From the NCBI RefSeq assembly GCF_008124715.1, contig NZ_VNHO01000001.1, positions 1-64,000 of the forward strand: a stretch of 64,000 nucleotides of DNA. The letters run 5' to 3'. Both the position numbers and the translations under genes were made by a program. Source of the stretch: Thermosediminibacter litoriperuensis. Its GTDB lineage: Bacteria > Bacillota > Thermosediminibacteria > Thermosediminibacterales > Thermosediminibacteraceae. Below the pieces are notes generated by a model. The model worked only from the letters and a program-made list of their open reading frames with translations, was not told the origin of the DNA and did not search any database. Shown here in pieces: positions 41,658 to 50,572 of this stretch. The stretch's first letter is position 1; each line of letters opens with the position of its first letter.

Positions 41658-42272
41658 TTAAAAAATCAACAAGCCGGTTAAAGCGTCCAAAATGTTTACA
41701 ACTACGAATAAGAGGGGTTCAAGGATAATATCTATGATGTCGAAATAAACGAGAAATATAAGAATTAAGGGACCGTAAGTCTCCAGCTGCGCGAGTGCAT
41801 CACTCAAACTTCCGGGCAAAAAACCTGACAGTATCTTGGACCCATCAAGAGGGGGTAAAGGTATCAGGTTAAAAACAGCCAGGATCAAATTATAAGAGAA
41901 AAGCGTCTCTATAAAACTTGCCGCAACTCCCGAAAAAGTATCTAATTTAAGCAGCGCCAATGTTATAAAGGCGAGCAGTAAGTTCGTGAGAGGCCCTGCC
42001 ATTGATGTAAGTATCATACCGGTTTTACTGTTCCTGTAATACCTGGGATCCACCATTACGGGTTTTGCCCATCCGAATTTAAATATCCACAACATCAGTA
42101 GCCCAATTGGATCCAGGTGTGATATCGGATTTAGAGTCAATCTGCCGGTCCATTTGGGAGTAGGATCTCCCAGGGCGTAAGAAACCCTCGCGTGGGCATA
42201 TTCGTGAAAAGTAATAGCTATTAAAAGGGCTGGAATTCTGATCAGCATCTCCGGGCCGGAAAAATAGGGCAT
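41658..42272 (-). CDS. Site-2 protease family (M50) membrane protease
   Basis: 204 residues with about five membrane helices. Zinc site: HEYAHARVSYALGDPTPKWTGRLTLNP (HExxH) and NLIPLPPLDGSKIL (LDG motif, third ligand). It belongs to the short M50B group often next to scpA in clostridia (YwhC-like). Natural substrates are unknown; cleavage within membranes is the family activity. Confidence 0.9.
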   Translation of the reverse strand: MPYFSGPEMLIRIPALLIAITFHEYAHARVSYALGDPTPKWTGRLTLNPISHLDPIGLLMLWIFKFGWAKPVMVDPRYYRNSKTGMILTSMAGPLTNLLLAFITLALLKLDTFSGVAASFIETLFSYNLILAVFNLIPLPPLDGSKILSGFLPGSLSDALAQLETYGPLILIFLVYFDIIDIILEPLLFVVVNILDALTGLLIF

Positions 42273-42330
42273 TTACAACATCCTTTCGCATAATATTTCC
42301 CAACAGCATTATACCATTTTTGTTTTTATG

Positions 42331-42353
42331 AAAAAAGTGCGCTCTCGCGCACT
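42331..42353 (-). terminator. Terminator after lysA
   Basis: Minus-strand AGTGCGC, loop GAGA, GCGCACT, TTTTTC. Confidence 0.88.
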
Positions 42354-42358
42354 GTGAA

Positions 42359-43687
42359 TTACAGGATAGAAGGTATTGCCTTCTTTTCTGGTTCGAATAT
42401 CTCGTTTCTGAGCAGGTCCCGGTACGTTTCCCTCTTCACCACCAACCGGGCGTTACCGTCCCTTACGAAAACCACCGCCGGTCGCGGTATCATGTTGTAA
42501 TTGCTAGCCATTGAGTAATGATATGCGCCCGTGCAGAAAACGGCCAGAATATCTCCAGGGCTCACCCTCGGTAGTTTTATGTCCCAAATAAGCATATCGC
42601 CGGATTCGCAGCACTTACCTGCTATCGAAACAGTCTCTTCTACAGGCATGCCGGCCTTATTGGCCAGAACCGCTGAGTATTTTGCACCGTAGAGGGCTGG
42701 CCTTATATTGTCGCTCATTCCTCCATCCACACTGACGTATTTCCTCACGCCCGGAATATCCTTAATGGCTCCAATTGTATAAAGAGTAATTCCCGCAGGT
42801 CCCACAATAGCCCTTCCCGGTTCTACCAGTATCCTGGGAACAGCCACGTCCAGTTCCCGCGCCCATCGCTTCACTGCTTCTACCAGTGCCAACAGGTATT
42901 CTCGGGGGTGGAGTGGTTTATCGTCATCGGTGTATTTTACGCCAAACCCGCCTCCAAAATCGAGCTGCATTGTAATATACCCGAACCGTGATTTAACCGA
43001 TTTCACCAATTTCATCATGACTTCCGCCGCCAATGCAAAGGGCTCTGTTTCAAATATCTGTGATCCTATGTGGCAGTGGAATCCCACCAGCCTTACGCCC
43101 TTTATCCCGAGGGCGCTCTCCACTGCCATCATCGCCTGACCGTTTTCAAGGCCGAAACCGAATTTGGAGTCCAGCTGTCCGGTCTTTATATAGTCGTGGG
43201 TGTGGGCCTCAATCCCCGGGGTTATACGTAGCAAGATATTCACCCTTCGCCGCAGCTTTTTTGTAAGATCGTTTAATATTTCCATCTCATGAAAATTGTC
43301 AACGACTATCTGACCTACATTGTATTCGAGGGCCATTTTCAATTCTTCGTAGGACTTATTGTTGCCGTGAAAGTATATCCTTTCCGCGGGAAACCCGGCT
43401 TTTATCGCCGTATAGAGTTCTCCACCGGAAACTACATCCAGATATAGACCTTCCTGTTCTGCTATCCTGCACATGGTCATGGTCATAAAGGCCTTTCCCG
43501 CATAGATGACACCGCTGTCTGGGTGGAGGGAATCGAGTTCTTCTCTGTAAAGCCTGCAATTTTGCCTTATGAGGGACTCATCCATAACGTAAAGCGGCGT
43601 ACCGAATTCCCTGGCAAGGTCTACAGCATCACATCCGCTTATTTCTAGATGACCTTTGCTGTTAATGCTTATATTACCGTGCTGCAT
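42359..43687 (-). CDS. lysA: Diaminopimelate decarboxylase
   Basis: 442 residues. Last step of lysine synthesis: meso-DAP to lysine + CO2, PLP-dependent, fold type III. The PLP lysine is in VIYAGKAFMTM, then GVRLVGFHCHIGSQIF, LDFGGGFGVKY, ILVEPGRAIVGPAG, and CCESGDMLIWD (active-site Cys with the substrate), ending YNMIPRPAVVFV. A full L-box aptamer and terminator lie in its leader, so it is turned off by lysine. ATG 43687 follows GGAG by 11 bases. Confidence 0.96.
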   Translation of the reverse strand: MQHGNISINSKGHLEISGCDAVDLAREFGTPLYVMDESLIRQNCRLYREELDSLHPDSGVIYAGKAFMTMTMCRIAEQEGLYLDVVSGGELYTAIKAGFPAERIYFHGNNKSYEELKMALEYNVGQIVVDNFHEMEILNDLTKKLRRRVNILLRITPGIEAHTHDYIKTGQLDSKFGFGLENGQAMMAVESALGIKGVRLVGFHCHIGSQIFETEPFALAAEVMMKLVKSVKSRFGYITMQLDFGGGFGVKYTDDDKPLHPREYLLALVEAVKRWARELDVAVPRILVEPGRAIVGPAGITLYTIGAIKDIPGVRKYVSVDGGMSDNIRPALYGAKYSAVLANKAGMPVEETVSIAGKCCESGDMLIWDIKLPRVSPGDILAVFCTGAYHYSMASNYNMIPRPAVVFVRDGNARLVVKRETYRDLLRNEIFEPEKKAIPSIL

Positions 43688-43710
43688 TTTCGCTTTTGCT
43701 CCTTTCTTAA

Positions 43711-43746
43711 AATAAAAAAGACAACCGTAGATATTTGCCGGCTGTC
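43711..43746 (-). terminator. Riboswitch terminator before lysA
   Basis: Minus-strand GACAGCCG, 11-base loop, CGGTTGTC, then TTTTTTATTTT: the expression platform of the lysine riboswitch. Confidence 0.88.
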
Positions 43747-43792
43747 CTTGCTTTCATACAGGCAAATACCTCCTCTCTCCCCAAAGTAATGA

Positions 43793-43975
43793 AGTAGCGC
43801 TCCACCAAAAAACCGGGGGAATTTTTTGGTGACAGTCCTATATCTGTTCGATATAGGCCCAGCACAATCCTCCGAGAATTGGATTGCACTTCGGCGACGA
43901 CCCCTTTCCCCCTGCATCCACGGCCTCTCGCGCCTCCACAAGGGTACTCTTGGTCTGTCGCGCCTCTACCTCAAC
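43793..43975 (-). promoter_or_regulatory. Lysine riboswitch (L-box)
   Basis: On the minus strand the leader shows the L-box core blocks in order: GAGGTAGAGGCGCGAC, GAGTACCC, GGGGAAAGGGGTCGTCGCCGAAG, GTGCTGGG, ACTGTCACC, and GGAGCGCTACTT, which pairs back with the start. High lysine favours the downstream terminator and shuts off lysA. Confidence 0.93.
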
Positions 43976-44010
43976 TCATTCCGAGATGAGGTATGCATAT
44001 TTTTTGCTTA

Positions 44011-44039
44011 CTATAACATATACTTTTCCTATTTGTCAA
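44011..44039 (-). promoter_or_regulatory. Sigma-A promoter of lysA leader
   Basis: TTGACA (44039-44034), 17 bases, TTATAG (44016-44011), 36 bases before the L-box core. Confidence 0.85.
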
Positions 44040-44051
44040 CAGAAAAATTTT

Positions 44052-45104
44052 TTACCTTGACTCGAATTTTTCAAGAGCGCTTACCATTACCACTTTAAGC
44101 AGAGCCGCTACCGGGACTGCCAGAATCAACCCCCAGACTCCGAAAAATGTGCCTCCGATCAACAAAGAAAGGATAACCGTAATCGGATGTAACCCTAGGC
44201 TTTCGCCCATTATATGGGGAGATATTATACCGCTTTCCACCTGCTGTATTAAAGCGAAAGCAATTACTACCCAAGGCACTTTGCGGGGGTATTTCAGCAA
44301 AGCTATCGCGATCGCCGGTATAGCTCCTATTATGGGCCCAAAGTATGGAATTATGTTTGTTATCCCCGCAAGAATGCCTATCAGTAGAGCAAAATCTATC
44401 CCCAGGATGTAAAGCGCCAAGCTCGTCAGTATCCCCACAATTAAGCTTACAGTTAGCTGCCCCCTTACGTAACGCCCCAGTGTGGAATCTACTTTTCCCA
44501 CCCAATGAAAAACCCGGTCACGGTATGCATTAGGGATGTACCTGGTCATACTATTTTTTAACTTATCGAGGTCTTTCAGTATGTAAAAGCCGAGTACTGG
44601 CCCCAGGATAAAGCTGAACAGCCCTGAAAACCAACTCAGCAGGATGCCCACCAGGTTTTGTAGAAGATCCAGGAGTAAGCTCTCCATTTGATCTATATTC
44701 CTGTCGATAACTTCCTGAATCCCCACCGGCAGGCTGTTCCTGTAGTTTTTCCTGAATCTATAGACAAAATTTTGAAATTCCCTGGCATAGAAAGGCACGG
44801 TTTCAATCAACTTGTTCAGCTCTGCTATAACTACCGGCACTATGTAAATCATGGCCACCGCCAGGGAACACAAGAGTATAAAGTATATTAGTGCAACGGC
44901 CACGTGTCTCTTAAAGCCCTTCACCGTTAAGAATAAGACTATCGGGTTCAGGATGTAGGCAATCAAAATACCGACTCCACAGGGAAGCACTACATTATAA
45001 AGTTTGTCCCTCACCCTGTAAATCAGCATAACCAGTAAAATAAATACGATAAATAAAAAAAGCCGGTATAAAAATATCCGGTCAGAAAAGATTTTGGCGC
45101 GCAT
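44052..45104 (-). CDS. AI-2E/PerM-family transporter
   Basis: 350 residues with seven or eight membrane segments in the family pattern: paired N-terminal helices (FLYRLFLFIVFILLVMLIYRV), a central amphipathic region (FYAREFQNFVYRFRKNYRNS), then RYVRGQLTVSLIVGILTSLALYILGI and GITNIIPYFGPIIGAIPAI, the signature region. It ends LIGGTFFGVWGLILAVPVAALLKV. Members export AI-2 or peptides, or act as antiporters; the cargo here is unknown. ATG 45104. Confidence 0.88.
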   Translation of the reverse strand: MRAKIFSDRIFLYRLFLFIVFILLVMLIYRVRDKLYNVVLPCGVGILIAYILNPIVLFLTVKGFKRHVAVALIYFILLCSLAVAMIYIVPVVIAELNKLIETVPFYAREFQNFVYRFRKNYRNSLPVGIQEVIDRNIDQMESLLLDLLQNLVGILLSWFSGLFSFILGPVLGFYILKDLDKLKNSMTRYIPNAYRDRVFHWVGKVDSTLGRYVRGQLTVSLIVGILTSLALYILGIDFALLIGILAGITNIIPYFGPIIGAIPAIAIALLKYPRKVPWVVIAFALIQQVESGIISPHIMGESLGLHPITVILSLLIGGTFFGVWGLILAVPVAALLKVVMVSALEKFESR

Positions 45105-45111
45105 TTGTCCC

Positions 45112-45285
45112 TCACTCTTTTTCTTTAACGTTTTTAATCAAGCCCGTGGTCTTCTTTTTTAAGCCCCTGGAAATTTTAAAAAGCTTTTTTCCTGCCCGCA
45201 TCGCCGATGAAGGTCCGAACAGTACCGCCATCAAAGCACCGGCTAAAATGCCTGTAAAAAGCCCACCCATAAATCCAGACCTCAT
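45112..45285 (-). CDS. Small YtxH-like membrane protein, 57 aa
   Basis: A 57-residue product from ATG 45285, which overlaps the stop of the zinc-ribbon gene as ATGA and has GGAGG nine bases upstream. One hydrophobic helix (GLFTGILAGALMAVLFGPSS, residues about 8-27) is followed by a strongly basic tail (GKKLFKISRGLKKKTTGL). This is the layout of YtxH/gas-vesicle-like small proteins. Function unknown. Confidence 0.65.
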   Translation of the reverse strand: MRSGFMGGLFTGILAGALMAVLFGPSSAMRAGKKLFKISRGLKKKTTGLIKNVKEKE

Positions 45286-45497
45286 GATGAATTACCTCCG
45301 TTTATTGCTTCTTTTCTTCCGTAGGGCACGAGACTGCCGTCATCACACAATTCGAAAACCGTTACTTTATTATTGTTTATCGAAAATTCCACGAAACAGT
45401 CCCAGCAATAGTACTGATTGGTGCCCACTCTGCCGGTAGAGTTTCCTCCGCATAAAGGACAGTTCAACTTACCCACCTTCTTAAACGATCTATCCAT
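45282..45497 (-). CDS. Zinc-ribbon protein, 71 aa
   Basis: 71 residues. CPLC at residues 13-16 and CWDC at 31-34 form a zinc ribbon; a short tail (VTVFELCDDGSLVPYGRKEA) follows. ATG 45497 is preceded by TTTGGAG. It is one unit with the small membrane protein after it and lies just past the mnmA terminator. No named family. Confidence 0.65.
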   Translation of the reverse strand: MDRSFKKVGKLNCPLCGGNSTGRVGTNQYYCWDCFVEFSINNNKVTVFELCDDGSLVPYGRKEAINGGNSS

Positions 45498-45510
45498 ATT
45501 TTCTCCAAAA

Positions 45511-45542
45511 AAACAAAAAAATACACCTTTTTAGGGTGTATT
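45511..45542 (-). terminator. Terminator after mnmA
   Basis: Minus-strand AATACACC, loop CTAAAAA, GGTGTATT, then TTTTTG. Ends the isc-mnmA operon. Confidence 0.85.
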
Positions 45543-46635
45543 ACCTAATTCTCTCGCTTATAATCCCGCCGCCCAAAACCACATCGCCGTCGTAAAATAC
45601 AACTGACTGCCCCGGCGTCACAGACTTTTGAGGCTCGTCAAAAACCACCTTTACCATCCCGGAGTTCAAAGGCATAATTTCAGCTGGCTTTTCGTCGAAA
45701 TTGTAGCGTATTTTGGCCAAAACCCGCTTTTTTTCGGTCAGTGCATCAAAAGCTATCCAGTTAACCTGATCGGCAGTAAATTCCTGCGTCAAAAGGTCCT
45801 TTTCTTCGCCGACTACCACGGCATTTCTTTTACGGTCAATATCAACCACGTAAAGCGGCTTTCCGGCCGAAATTCCGAGGCCGCGCCTCTGACCTATTGT
45901 GTAAAAGGCGATCCCTTTGTGTTGTCCCAGTATTCTCCCGTTTTTATCCACAATCGGACCGGGTTTTATCCTTCCGGAAGCTTTTTCTTTTAAAAACTCT
46001 TTGTAGTCGTCGTTCACAAAGCAGATTTCTTGACTATCGGGCTTTTCGGCAACGGGTAGGCCGGCTTCCTTCGCAATATCTCGAATCTGGCTTTTTGTAA
46101 AATATCCTAAGGGCATGAGCAGGTGTTCGAGCTGATCCTGGGTCAGATTGTAAAGGGCATAAGATTGATCCTTACTTTTATCTACGGCCTTTTTCAAAAG
46201 GTACCTGCCTGACACGACATCGTATTCTATCCTGGTGTAGTGACCGGTAGCCAGGTAATAGGCATCGATTTCCATTGCCTTATGCAAAAGAGCCTCGAAT
46301 TTGATGTACCTGTTGCAAGCTATACAGGGGTTGGGAGTCCTGCCCCTCACGTATTCCTCAATAAAATACTCTATTACTTTCTGATTAAACTCTTCTTTGA
46401 AATTCAGAACGTAATACGGAATCCCGAGTTTTTCGGCCACCTTACGTGCGTCATACACGGCGCCTATGGAACAGCAGCCCCCTTCCCGGTAGGTATAATC
46501 TTCGGAAGGGTCCTGCCAAATCTGCATCGTTATACCTATAACTTCGTAACCCTGTTTTTTTAATAAATAAGCGCAGGTGGAGCTATCCACTCCACCGCTC
46601 ATTGCAACAACCACTCTATTTTTGTTCAACGACAT
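45541..46635 (-). CDS. mnmA: tRNA-specific 2-thiouridylase MnmA
   Basis: 364 residues. It thiolates U34 of tRNA Lys/Glu/Gln, using sulfur from a cysteine desulfurase. VVVAMSGGVDSSTCAYLL (PP-loop), the catalytic cysteines in NPCIACNRYIKF and SQEICFVNDDYKEF, and the C-terminal TPGQSVVFYDGDVVLGGG are present. It follows iscU with a 20-base overlap, which matches the supply of sulfur from IscS. Confidence 0.96.
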   Translation of the reverse strand: MSLNKNRVVVAMSGGVDSSTCAYLLKKQGYEVIGITMQIWQDPSEDYTYREGGCCSIGAVYDARKVAEKLGIPYYVLNFKEEFNQKVIEYFIEEYVRGRTPNPCIACNRYIKFEALLHKAMEIDAYYLATGHYTRIEYDVVSGRYLLKKAVDKSKDQSYALYNLTQDQLEHLLMPLGYFTKSQIRDIAKEAGLPVAEKPDSQEICFVNDDYKEFLKEKASGRIKPGPIVDKNGRILGQHKGIAFYTIGQRRGLGISAGKPLYVVDIDRKRNAVVVGEEKDLLTQEFTADQVNWIAFDALTEKKRVLAKIRYNFDEKPAEIMPLNSGMVKVVFDEPQKSVTPGQSVVFYDGDVVLGGGIISERIR

Positions 46636-47008
46636 TTTTGCTCTCCTTTTTCTTTTTGTAATCCTCTATGGCTGCATGCAGGGCGTCGGCGGCTAAATTG
46701 GAACAGTGCATCTTGACGGGCGGCAATCCTCCCAGAGCCTCCGCCACCGCCTTGTTTGAAACATTTAAAGCCTCATCTATGGTCTTACCTTTAACCATTT
46801 CTGTAACCATGCTGCTGGTGGCTATAGCAGCCCCGCAGCCGAAGGTCTTGAACTTTATGTCTTCAATTACATCATCTTTAACTTTTATATATATTTTCAT
46901 AATGTCCCCGCAGACGGCATTCCCTACTTCACCAATTCCGTCCGCATCGGGTATTTCTCCCACGTTTCTGGGGTTTGTAAAATGGTCCATTACTTTTTCG
47001 TTATACAT
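46616..47008 (-). CDS. iscU: Fe-S cluster scaffold IscU/NifU
   Basis: 130 residues. Cysteine ligands: NAVCGDIMKIY (C36), KTFGCGAAIATSS (C60) and MHCSNLAADALHAAIEDY (C105). N-terminal YNEKVMDHFTNPRNVGE is typical of NifU/IscU. It collects iron and sulfur from IscS and passes clusters on. The start at 47008 follows GGGAGG. It lies six bases after iscS. Confidence 0.95.
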   Translation of the reverse strand: MYNEKVMDHFTNPRNVGEIPDADGIGEVGNAVCGDIMKIYIKVKDDVIEDIKFKTFGCGAAIATSSMVTEMVKGKTIDEALNVSNKAVAEALGGLPPVKMHCSNLAADALHAAIEDYKKKKESKNVVEQK

Positions 47009-47014
47009 CGATCA

Positions 47015-48190
47015 CTACCTCCCTTCCTTGGGAAAAAGAGGAGACATCTGCCGCAGCTTCTCTACTATGCCCGGAAGAACTTCCAGCACGTAATCCACGT
47101 CTTCCTCGGTATTGTCCCTTCCAAGAGTAAGTCTCAAAGAGCCGTGAGCTATTTCATGCGGCAATCCTATAGCCAGAAGAACGTGCGACGGTTCAAGGGA
47201 CCCTGATGTGCAGGCCGAACCGCTGGATGCACAGATGCCCTTCATATCAAGATTGAGCAGGAGCGATTCGCCTTCTATATATTCAAAGCATAGATTCACG
47301 TTGTGGGGCAGGCGCTGGGTAGGGTGCCCGTTCAATATCACGTGAGGAATTTTTTCCATTATGCCCTTGATCAACTTGTCTCTCAGGTGCGATAGCTTTT
47401 TGTAATGGTCTTCGAGTTCCCGCTCGGCTAGTTCCGCAGCTTTGCCCAGGCCTACTATACCGGGCACGTTTTCTGTACCGGCTCTTCGTTTGTTTTCCTG
47501 GGCTCCTCCAGTCATGAAAGGTTTGATCCTGGTGCCTTTACGGATATATAAAGCCCCCACACCTTTAGGACCGTATATTTTGTGAGCGGAGATGCTTAAA
47601 AGGTCCACACCCAATTCGTCAACTTTTACAGGGATTTTGCCTACGGTTTGCACCGCATCGGTATGGAAATAAACCTTCCTGTCCAGTTTTTTCAAAGCCT
47701 GCCCTATTTCCGATATGGGTTCTATCGTTCCGATCTCATTGTTAGCGTGCATGATCGTAACAAGTATGGTCTCATCTGTTATGGCGTTAATGACATCTTC
47801 GACCTTTACCAAACCGTATCTGTCCACCGGCAGGTAGGTGACCTTAAAACCCTCTTTTTCGAGATCTTCACAGGTATGGAGTACAGCATGGTGTTCTATT
47901 GAAGTTGTTATAATGTGGTTGCCCTTGTCTTTATTTGCATGGGCGATACCCCTGATAGCCCAGTTGTCTGATTCGGTACCACCGCTGGTAAAGAATATCT
48001 CCCTTGGGTCGGCTCCGACAAGACGAGCTACCTTCTCTCTAGCTTCCTCAATGGTCGCTTTCGCCTCCCTACCATATGAGTATACGGTCGATGCATTACC
48101 GAATTTCTCGGTAAAATATGGGAGCATGGCTTCGAGCACTTCTTTTCTCATAGGGGTAGTACCGGCATGATCCATATATATCCTTTTCAT
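47015..48190 (-). CDS. iscS: Cysteine desulfurase IscS/NifS
   Basis: 391 residues from ATG 48190 (AAAGGAG nine bases upstream; the earlier ATG is too close). [54 protein letters not shown] (PLP lysine) and the catalytic cysteine loop [14 protein letters not shown] are all present. It gives sulfur for Fe-S clusters and for the tRNA thiolation by MnmA in the same operon. Confidence 0.96.
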   Translation of the reverse strand: MKRIYMDHAGTTPMRKEVLEAMLPYFTEKFGNASTVYSYGREAKATIEEAREKVARLVGADPREIFFTSGGTESDNWAIRGIAHANKDKGNHIITTSIEHHAVLHTCEDLEKEGFKVTYLPVDRYGLVKVEDVINAITDETILVTIMHANNEIGTIEPISEIGQALKKLDRKVYFHTDAVQTVGKIPVKVDELGVDLLSISAHKIYGPKGVGALYIRKGTRIKPFMTGGAQENKRRAGTENVPGIVGLGKAAELAERELEDHYKKLSHLRDKLIKGIMEKIPHVILNGHPTQRLPHNVNLCFEYIEGESLLLNLDMKGICASSGSACTSGSLEPSHVLLAIGLPHEIAHGSLRLTLGRDNTEEDVDYVLEVLPGIVEKLRQMSPLFPKEGR

Positions 48191-48216
48191 AAAACCCATC
48201 TCCTTTTAAACTTTAT

Positions 48217-48669
48217 TTATATATAGTACATGTAATTTTGCGACTCGGCTTTGCGCTTCTCGGCTTCGTCACACATATCCTGAAGCGTTATTGAATCCAT
48301 GGCTGCGACCATGCTGTCTCTTATTTTCTCCCATACAATGCGCATTATGCAGTTTTCTGCTTTATCACATTCCAGCGGGTCCTGTTCCAGCACGCAGTCT
48401 ACAAGTCCGATAGGTCCTTCAAGAACTCTAAGTACGTCGCCCACGGTGATCTCCGCAGGTTTTCTGGCCAGCATATACCCGCCCTGGGCTCCCCGGACGC
48501 TTTTTACGAGACCTGCCTTTCTCAAAATCATCATGAGCTGTTCCAGATAATGCTCAGATATATTTTGCCGGTCAGCTATGCTTTTGAGGGGAATGGGACC
48601 CTCTCCGTAATTGACAGCCAGGTCAAACATGGCTTTAAGTCCATACCGACCTTTTGTGGACAGTTTCAA
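48217..48669 (-). CDS. iscR: Rrf2 family regulator IscR
   Basis: 150 residues. The winged helix (MKLSTKGRYGLKAMFDLAVN, ISEHYLEQLMMILRKAGLV) and the three cluster cysteines spaced as in IscR (DCVLEQDPLECDKAENCIM) are visible. IscR senses Fe-S status and represses its operon when clusters are plentiful. It is the first gene of iscR-iscS-iscU-mnmA, from a near-consensus promoter. Confidence 0.93.
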   Translation of the reverse strand: MKLSTKGRYGLKAMFDLAVNYGEGPIPLKSIADRQNISEHYLEQLMMILRKAGLVKSVRGAQGGYMLARKPAEITVGDVLRVLEGPIGLVDCVLEQDPLECDKAENCIMRIVWEKIRDSMVAAMDSITLQDMCDEAEKRKAESQNYMYYI

Positions 48670-48718
48670 TTTAGACTCGCCCCTTAATTCCTATCGTTTT
48701 AGTTGGTTTTCTGTTAAT

Positions 48719-48747
48719 AATATACTCCAAACATAGGTAATTGTCAA
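48719..48747 (-). promoter_or_regulatory. Sigma-A promoter of the isc operon
   Basis: TTGACA (48747-48742), 17 bases, TATATT (48724-48719). The IscR site is expected to overlap here. Confidence 0.88.
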
Positions 48748-48763
48748 GTTAAGAAAAAAAACC

Positions 48764-48798
48764 TTTAAAAAAATAAAAGCTTTGATTTTTCAAAGCTT
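48764..48798 (-). terminator. Terminator of the fla/che operon
   Basis: Minus-strand AAGCTTTGA, loop AAAA, TCAAAGCTT, then TTATTTTTTT, just past the 90-residue gene. Confidence 0.88.
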
Positions 48799-48809
48799 CA
48801 GCATAAATA

Positions 48810-49082
48810 CTAAATTTTCAGGTCTATATGCCGGCCATTCCGGTGTGGCGATTTTTCCCTTTTTTTATCTTTTTCCCTTTTACCATTCTCTTTTTCGGGT
48901 GTAACCTGAAGCCGTTCCGCTCTCGGAAGTACATTCACTTTTTGCTTCATAACCTGGAGCTGTTCCTGAAATTGTGAGGCCGTTATGCTTTGCCCTGCTT
49001 CACCGGCGTCTTTCAAGACCTGCTGGTTTTTGGACACCTCTGTCACTTTTGGAATGACTACCTGCAAGTCAACCGGCCGCAT
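48810..49082 (-). CDS. Last gene of fla/che operon, hypothetical, 90 aa
   Basis: 90 residues, polar and basic at the end (KENGKREKDKKREKSPHRNGRH). A similar small gene often follows sigD in Firmicutes (YlxL), but I cannot see clear homology. No domain. It lies 10 bases after fapA and before a terminator. The N-terminus VDLQVVIPKVTEVSKNQQV is the only ordered-looking part. Confidence 0.6.
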   Translation of the reverse strand: MRPVDLQVVIPKVTEVSKNQQVLKDAGEAGQSITASQFQEQLQVMKQKVNVLPRAERLQVTPEKENGKREKDKKREKSPHRNGRHIDLKI

Positions 49083-49092
49083 AGCTAAAAAC

Positions 49093-50556
49093 TCACCTAC
49101 CTTCGTACGTTCCGAATTTTATCTGACCTTCATAATTGTAAAAAGTAGCGTGTTCAATCTTATCTCTCAATTTCATGCTCGCGTTACCGATAACAATATT
49201 CACGCCAGGATAGATGGCATTATAAGCCGAAACTTTGGCCCTAACTGAATATTTTATAATAAACTGGAGCTTTTCCTTTTCTTTGAGAAGATCTTCCTTC
49301 TGTTGCCGGAGCATTGTTTCTGAGTCTCTCAGCTTTTCCAGCATGTGAAGTTTATCGGGTGTTAAAAAGTCTTTATTATGTATCTTTTCTAACATTTCAA
49401 CCGTTTTCTTTATTTTTTCAAGATTTCTTTCTACATATTCCAGGTTTTCATTGATTTCCTGAAGCTCTTTTTTCTGCTTCGGGTTTATACCAACCTCAAC
49501 TTCAGTATACGTAGCCATCGGGGAACCTATGATTTTTGCATTTATTTCTTCGCCGGCTTTGGCACTGCCGCCGACCAGCTGGCCTTTCTTACCGCTCACT
49601 TCTATCCTGTTTCCAGCCGAAAGATAGCTGTGCATTATCGCCTCATAGACGATAATATTTTGCCCGGCTTCTACTGTGCTGTTTTCAATATACTTTGCCA
49701 CAACATCCTGGGCGGCTTTAACAAAGCCTTTACCCATACCCTGTATACCTCTTTTTAATATAACCTTCCCGCCCGATATTATTTCAGCAGATTCCACGTA
49801 ACCTTCCACCTCTACATCACCTTCGGCTTTTACTTTATATCCGCTCTTTATATTCCCGTAGATCTTTACGCTGCCTATGAAATCTATATTTCCGGTGGCA
49901 GGCCCTACATCTCCTCTTATCTCCATTATAGGCAAGACACTTATATGTCCGTCGAATATTACAGGATGCCCATCAATCCCGGAAAATATCTTACTTCCGT
50001 CTTCGGACAAAATTACATTCTTTCCTGTACGTAATTTTACCTCCTTCCCGTCTATTGCAGGTATCGTCTTTCCCGTTATTGTCTTGCCCGGTAAACCTTT
50101 TTCAGGCGGGATTATTTCTGCAAGCAGCTGTCCTTTTGTTACATTCGTAATAAAACCGAGATCGCGAAAATCCACCTTGCCGTCTTCAGCAATTTTGGGC
50201 TTCAATTCCTTATGCACTTCAAAATAGTACTTAATTTCCCCATCTTTTCCCGCTTTTGGTTCCAATCCTTTCGCAATCTGGATCCTGCTGCAAAATATAC
50301 CCTTGTCCAGCATCTCCTTTATTTTTTCTACGTCTATCCCATATTCAACGCCCTTTTTGTTCAATTCGGCTATAATATCCTCCAGGTTAAGCATTTCCCC
50401 GCCTTTTGGCGGCGATAAAGAGATTACTGCACTCATCTCGTCTTTTGAGATTTCGATCTCCATCTGAGAGTCTTCAATGGTCTGCTCTTTTGCATAACCG
50501 TCAGATTCACCGACGCTCACGATATCCTTTGCCTTTCCCATAACTGATTTTTCCAC
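49093..50556 (-). CDS. FapA family (DUF342) protein
   Basis: 487 residues. The DUF342/FapA layout: N-terminal unit, then a central right-handed beta-helix with repeats (GNIKSGYKVKAEGDVEVEGYV, AEIISGGKVILKRGI), followed by a coiled coil over about residues 370-440 (KKELQEINENLEYVERNLEKIKK). The family is thought to act in polarity or flagellar gene control. GTG start at 50556 with AGGGGG; an ATG five codons later is an alternative. It follows sigD, as in many clostridial fla/che operons. Confidence 0.85.
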   Translation of the reverse strand: MEKSVMGKAKDIVSVGESDGYAKEQTIEDSQMEIEISKDEMSAVISLSPPKGGEMLNLEDIIAELNKKGVEYGIDVEKIKEMLDKGIFCSRIQIAKGLEPKAGKDGEIKYYFEVHKELKPKIAEDGKVDFRDLGFITNVTKGQLLAEIIPPEKGLPGKTITGKTIPAIDGKEVKLRTGKNVILSEDGSKIFSGIDGHPVIFDGHISVLPIMEIRGDVGPATGNIDFIGSVKIYGNIKSGYKVKAEGDVEVEGYVESAEIISGGKVILKRGIQGMGKGFVKAAQDVVAKYIENSTVEAGQNIIVYEAIMHSYLSAGNRIEVSGKKGQLVGGSAKAGEEINAKIIGSPMATYTEVEVGINPKQKKELQEINENLEYVERNLEKIKKTVEMLEKIHNKDFLTPDKLHMLEKLRDSETMLRQQKEDLLKEKEKLQFIIKYSVRAKVSAYNAIYPGVNIVIGNASMKLRDKIEHATFYNYEGQIKFGTYEGR

Positions 50557-50572
50557 TGGCTCTAACCCCCTA

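Noticed and set aside
42079-42309. 76-codon minus-strand open frame within the M50 protease gene
   Set aside because: Out of frame with a clear protease carrying HExxH and LDG motifs; a shadow.
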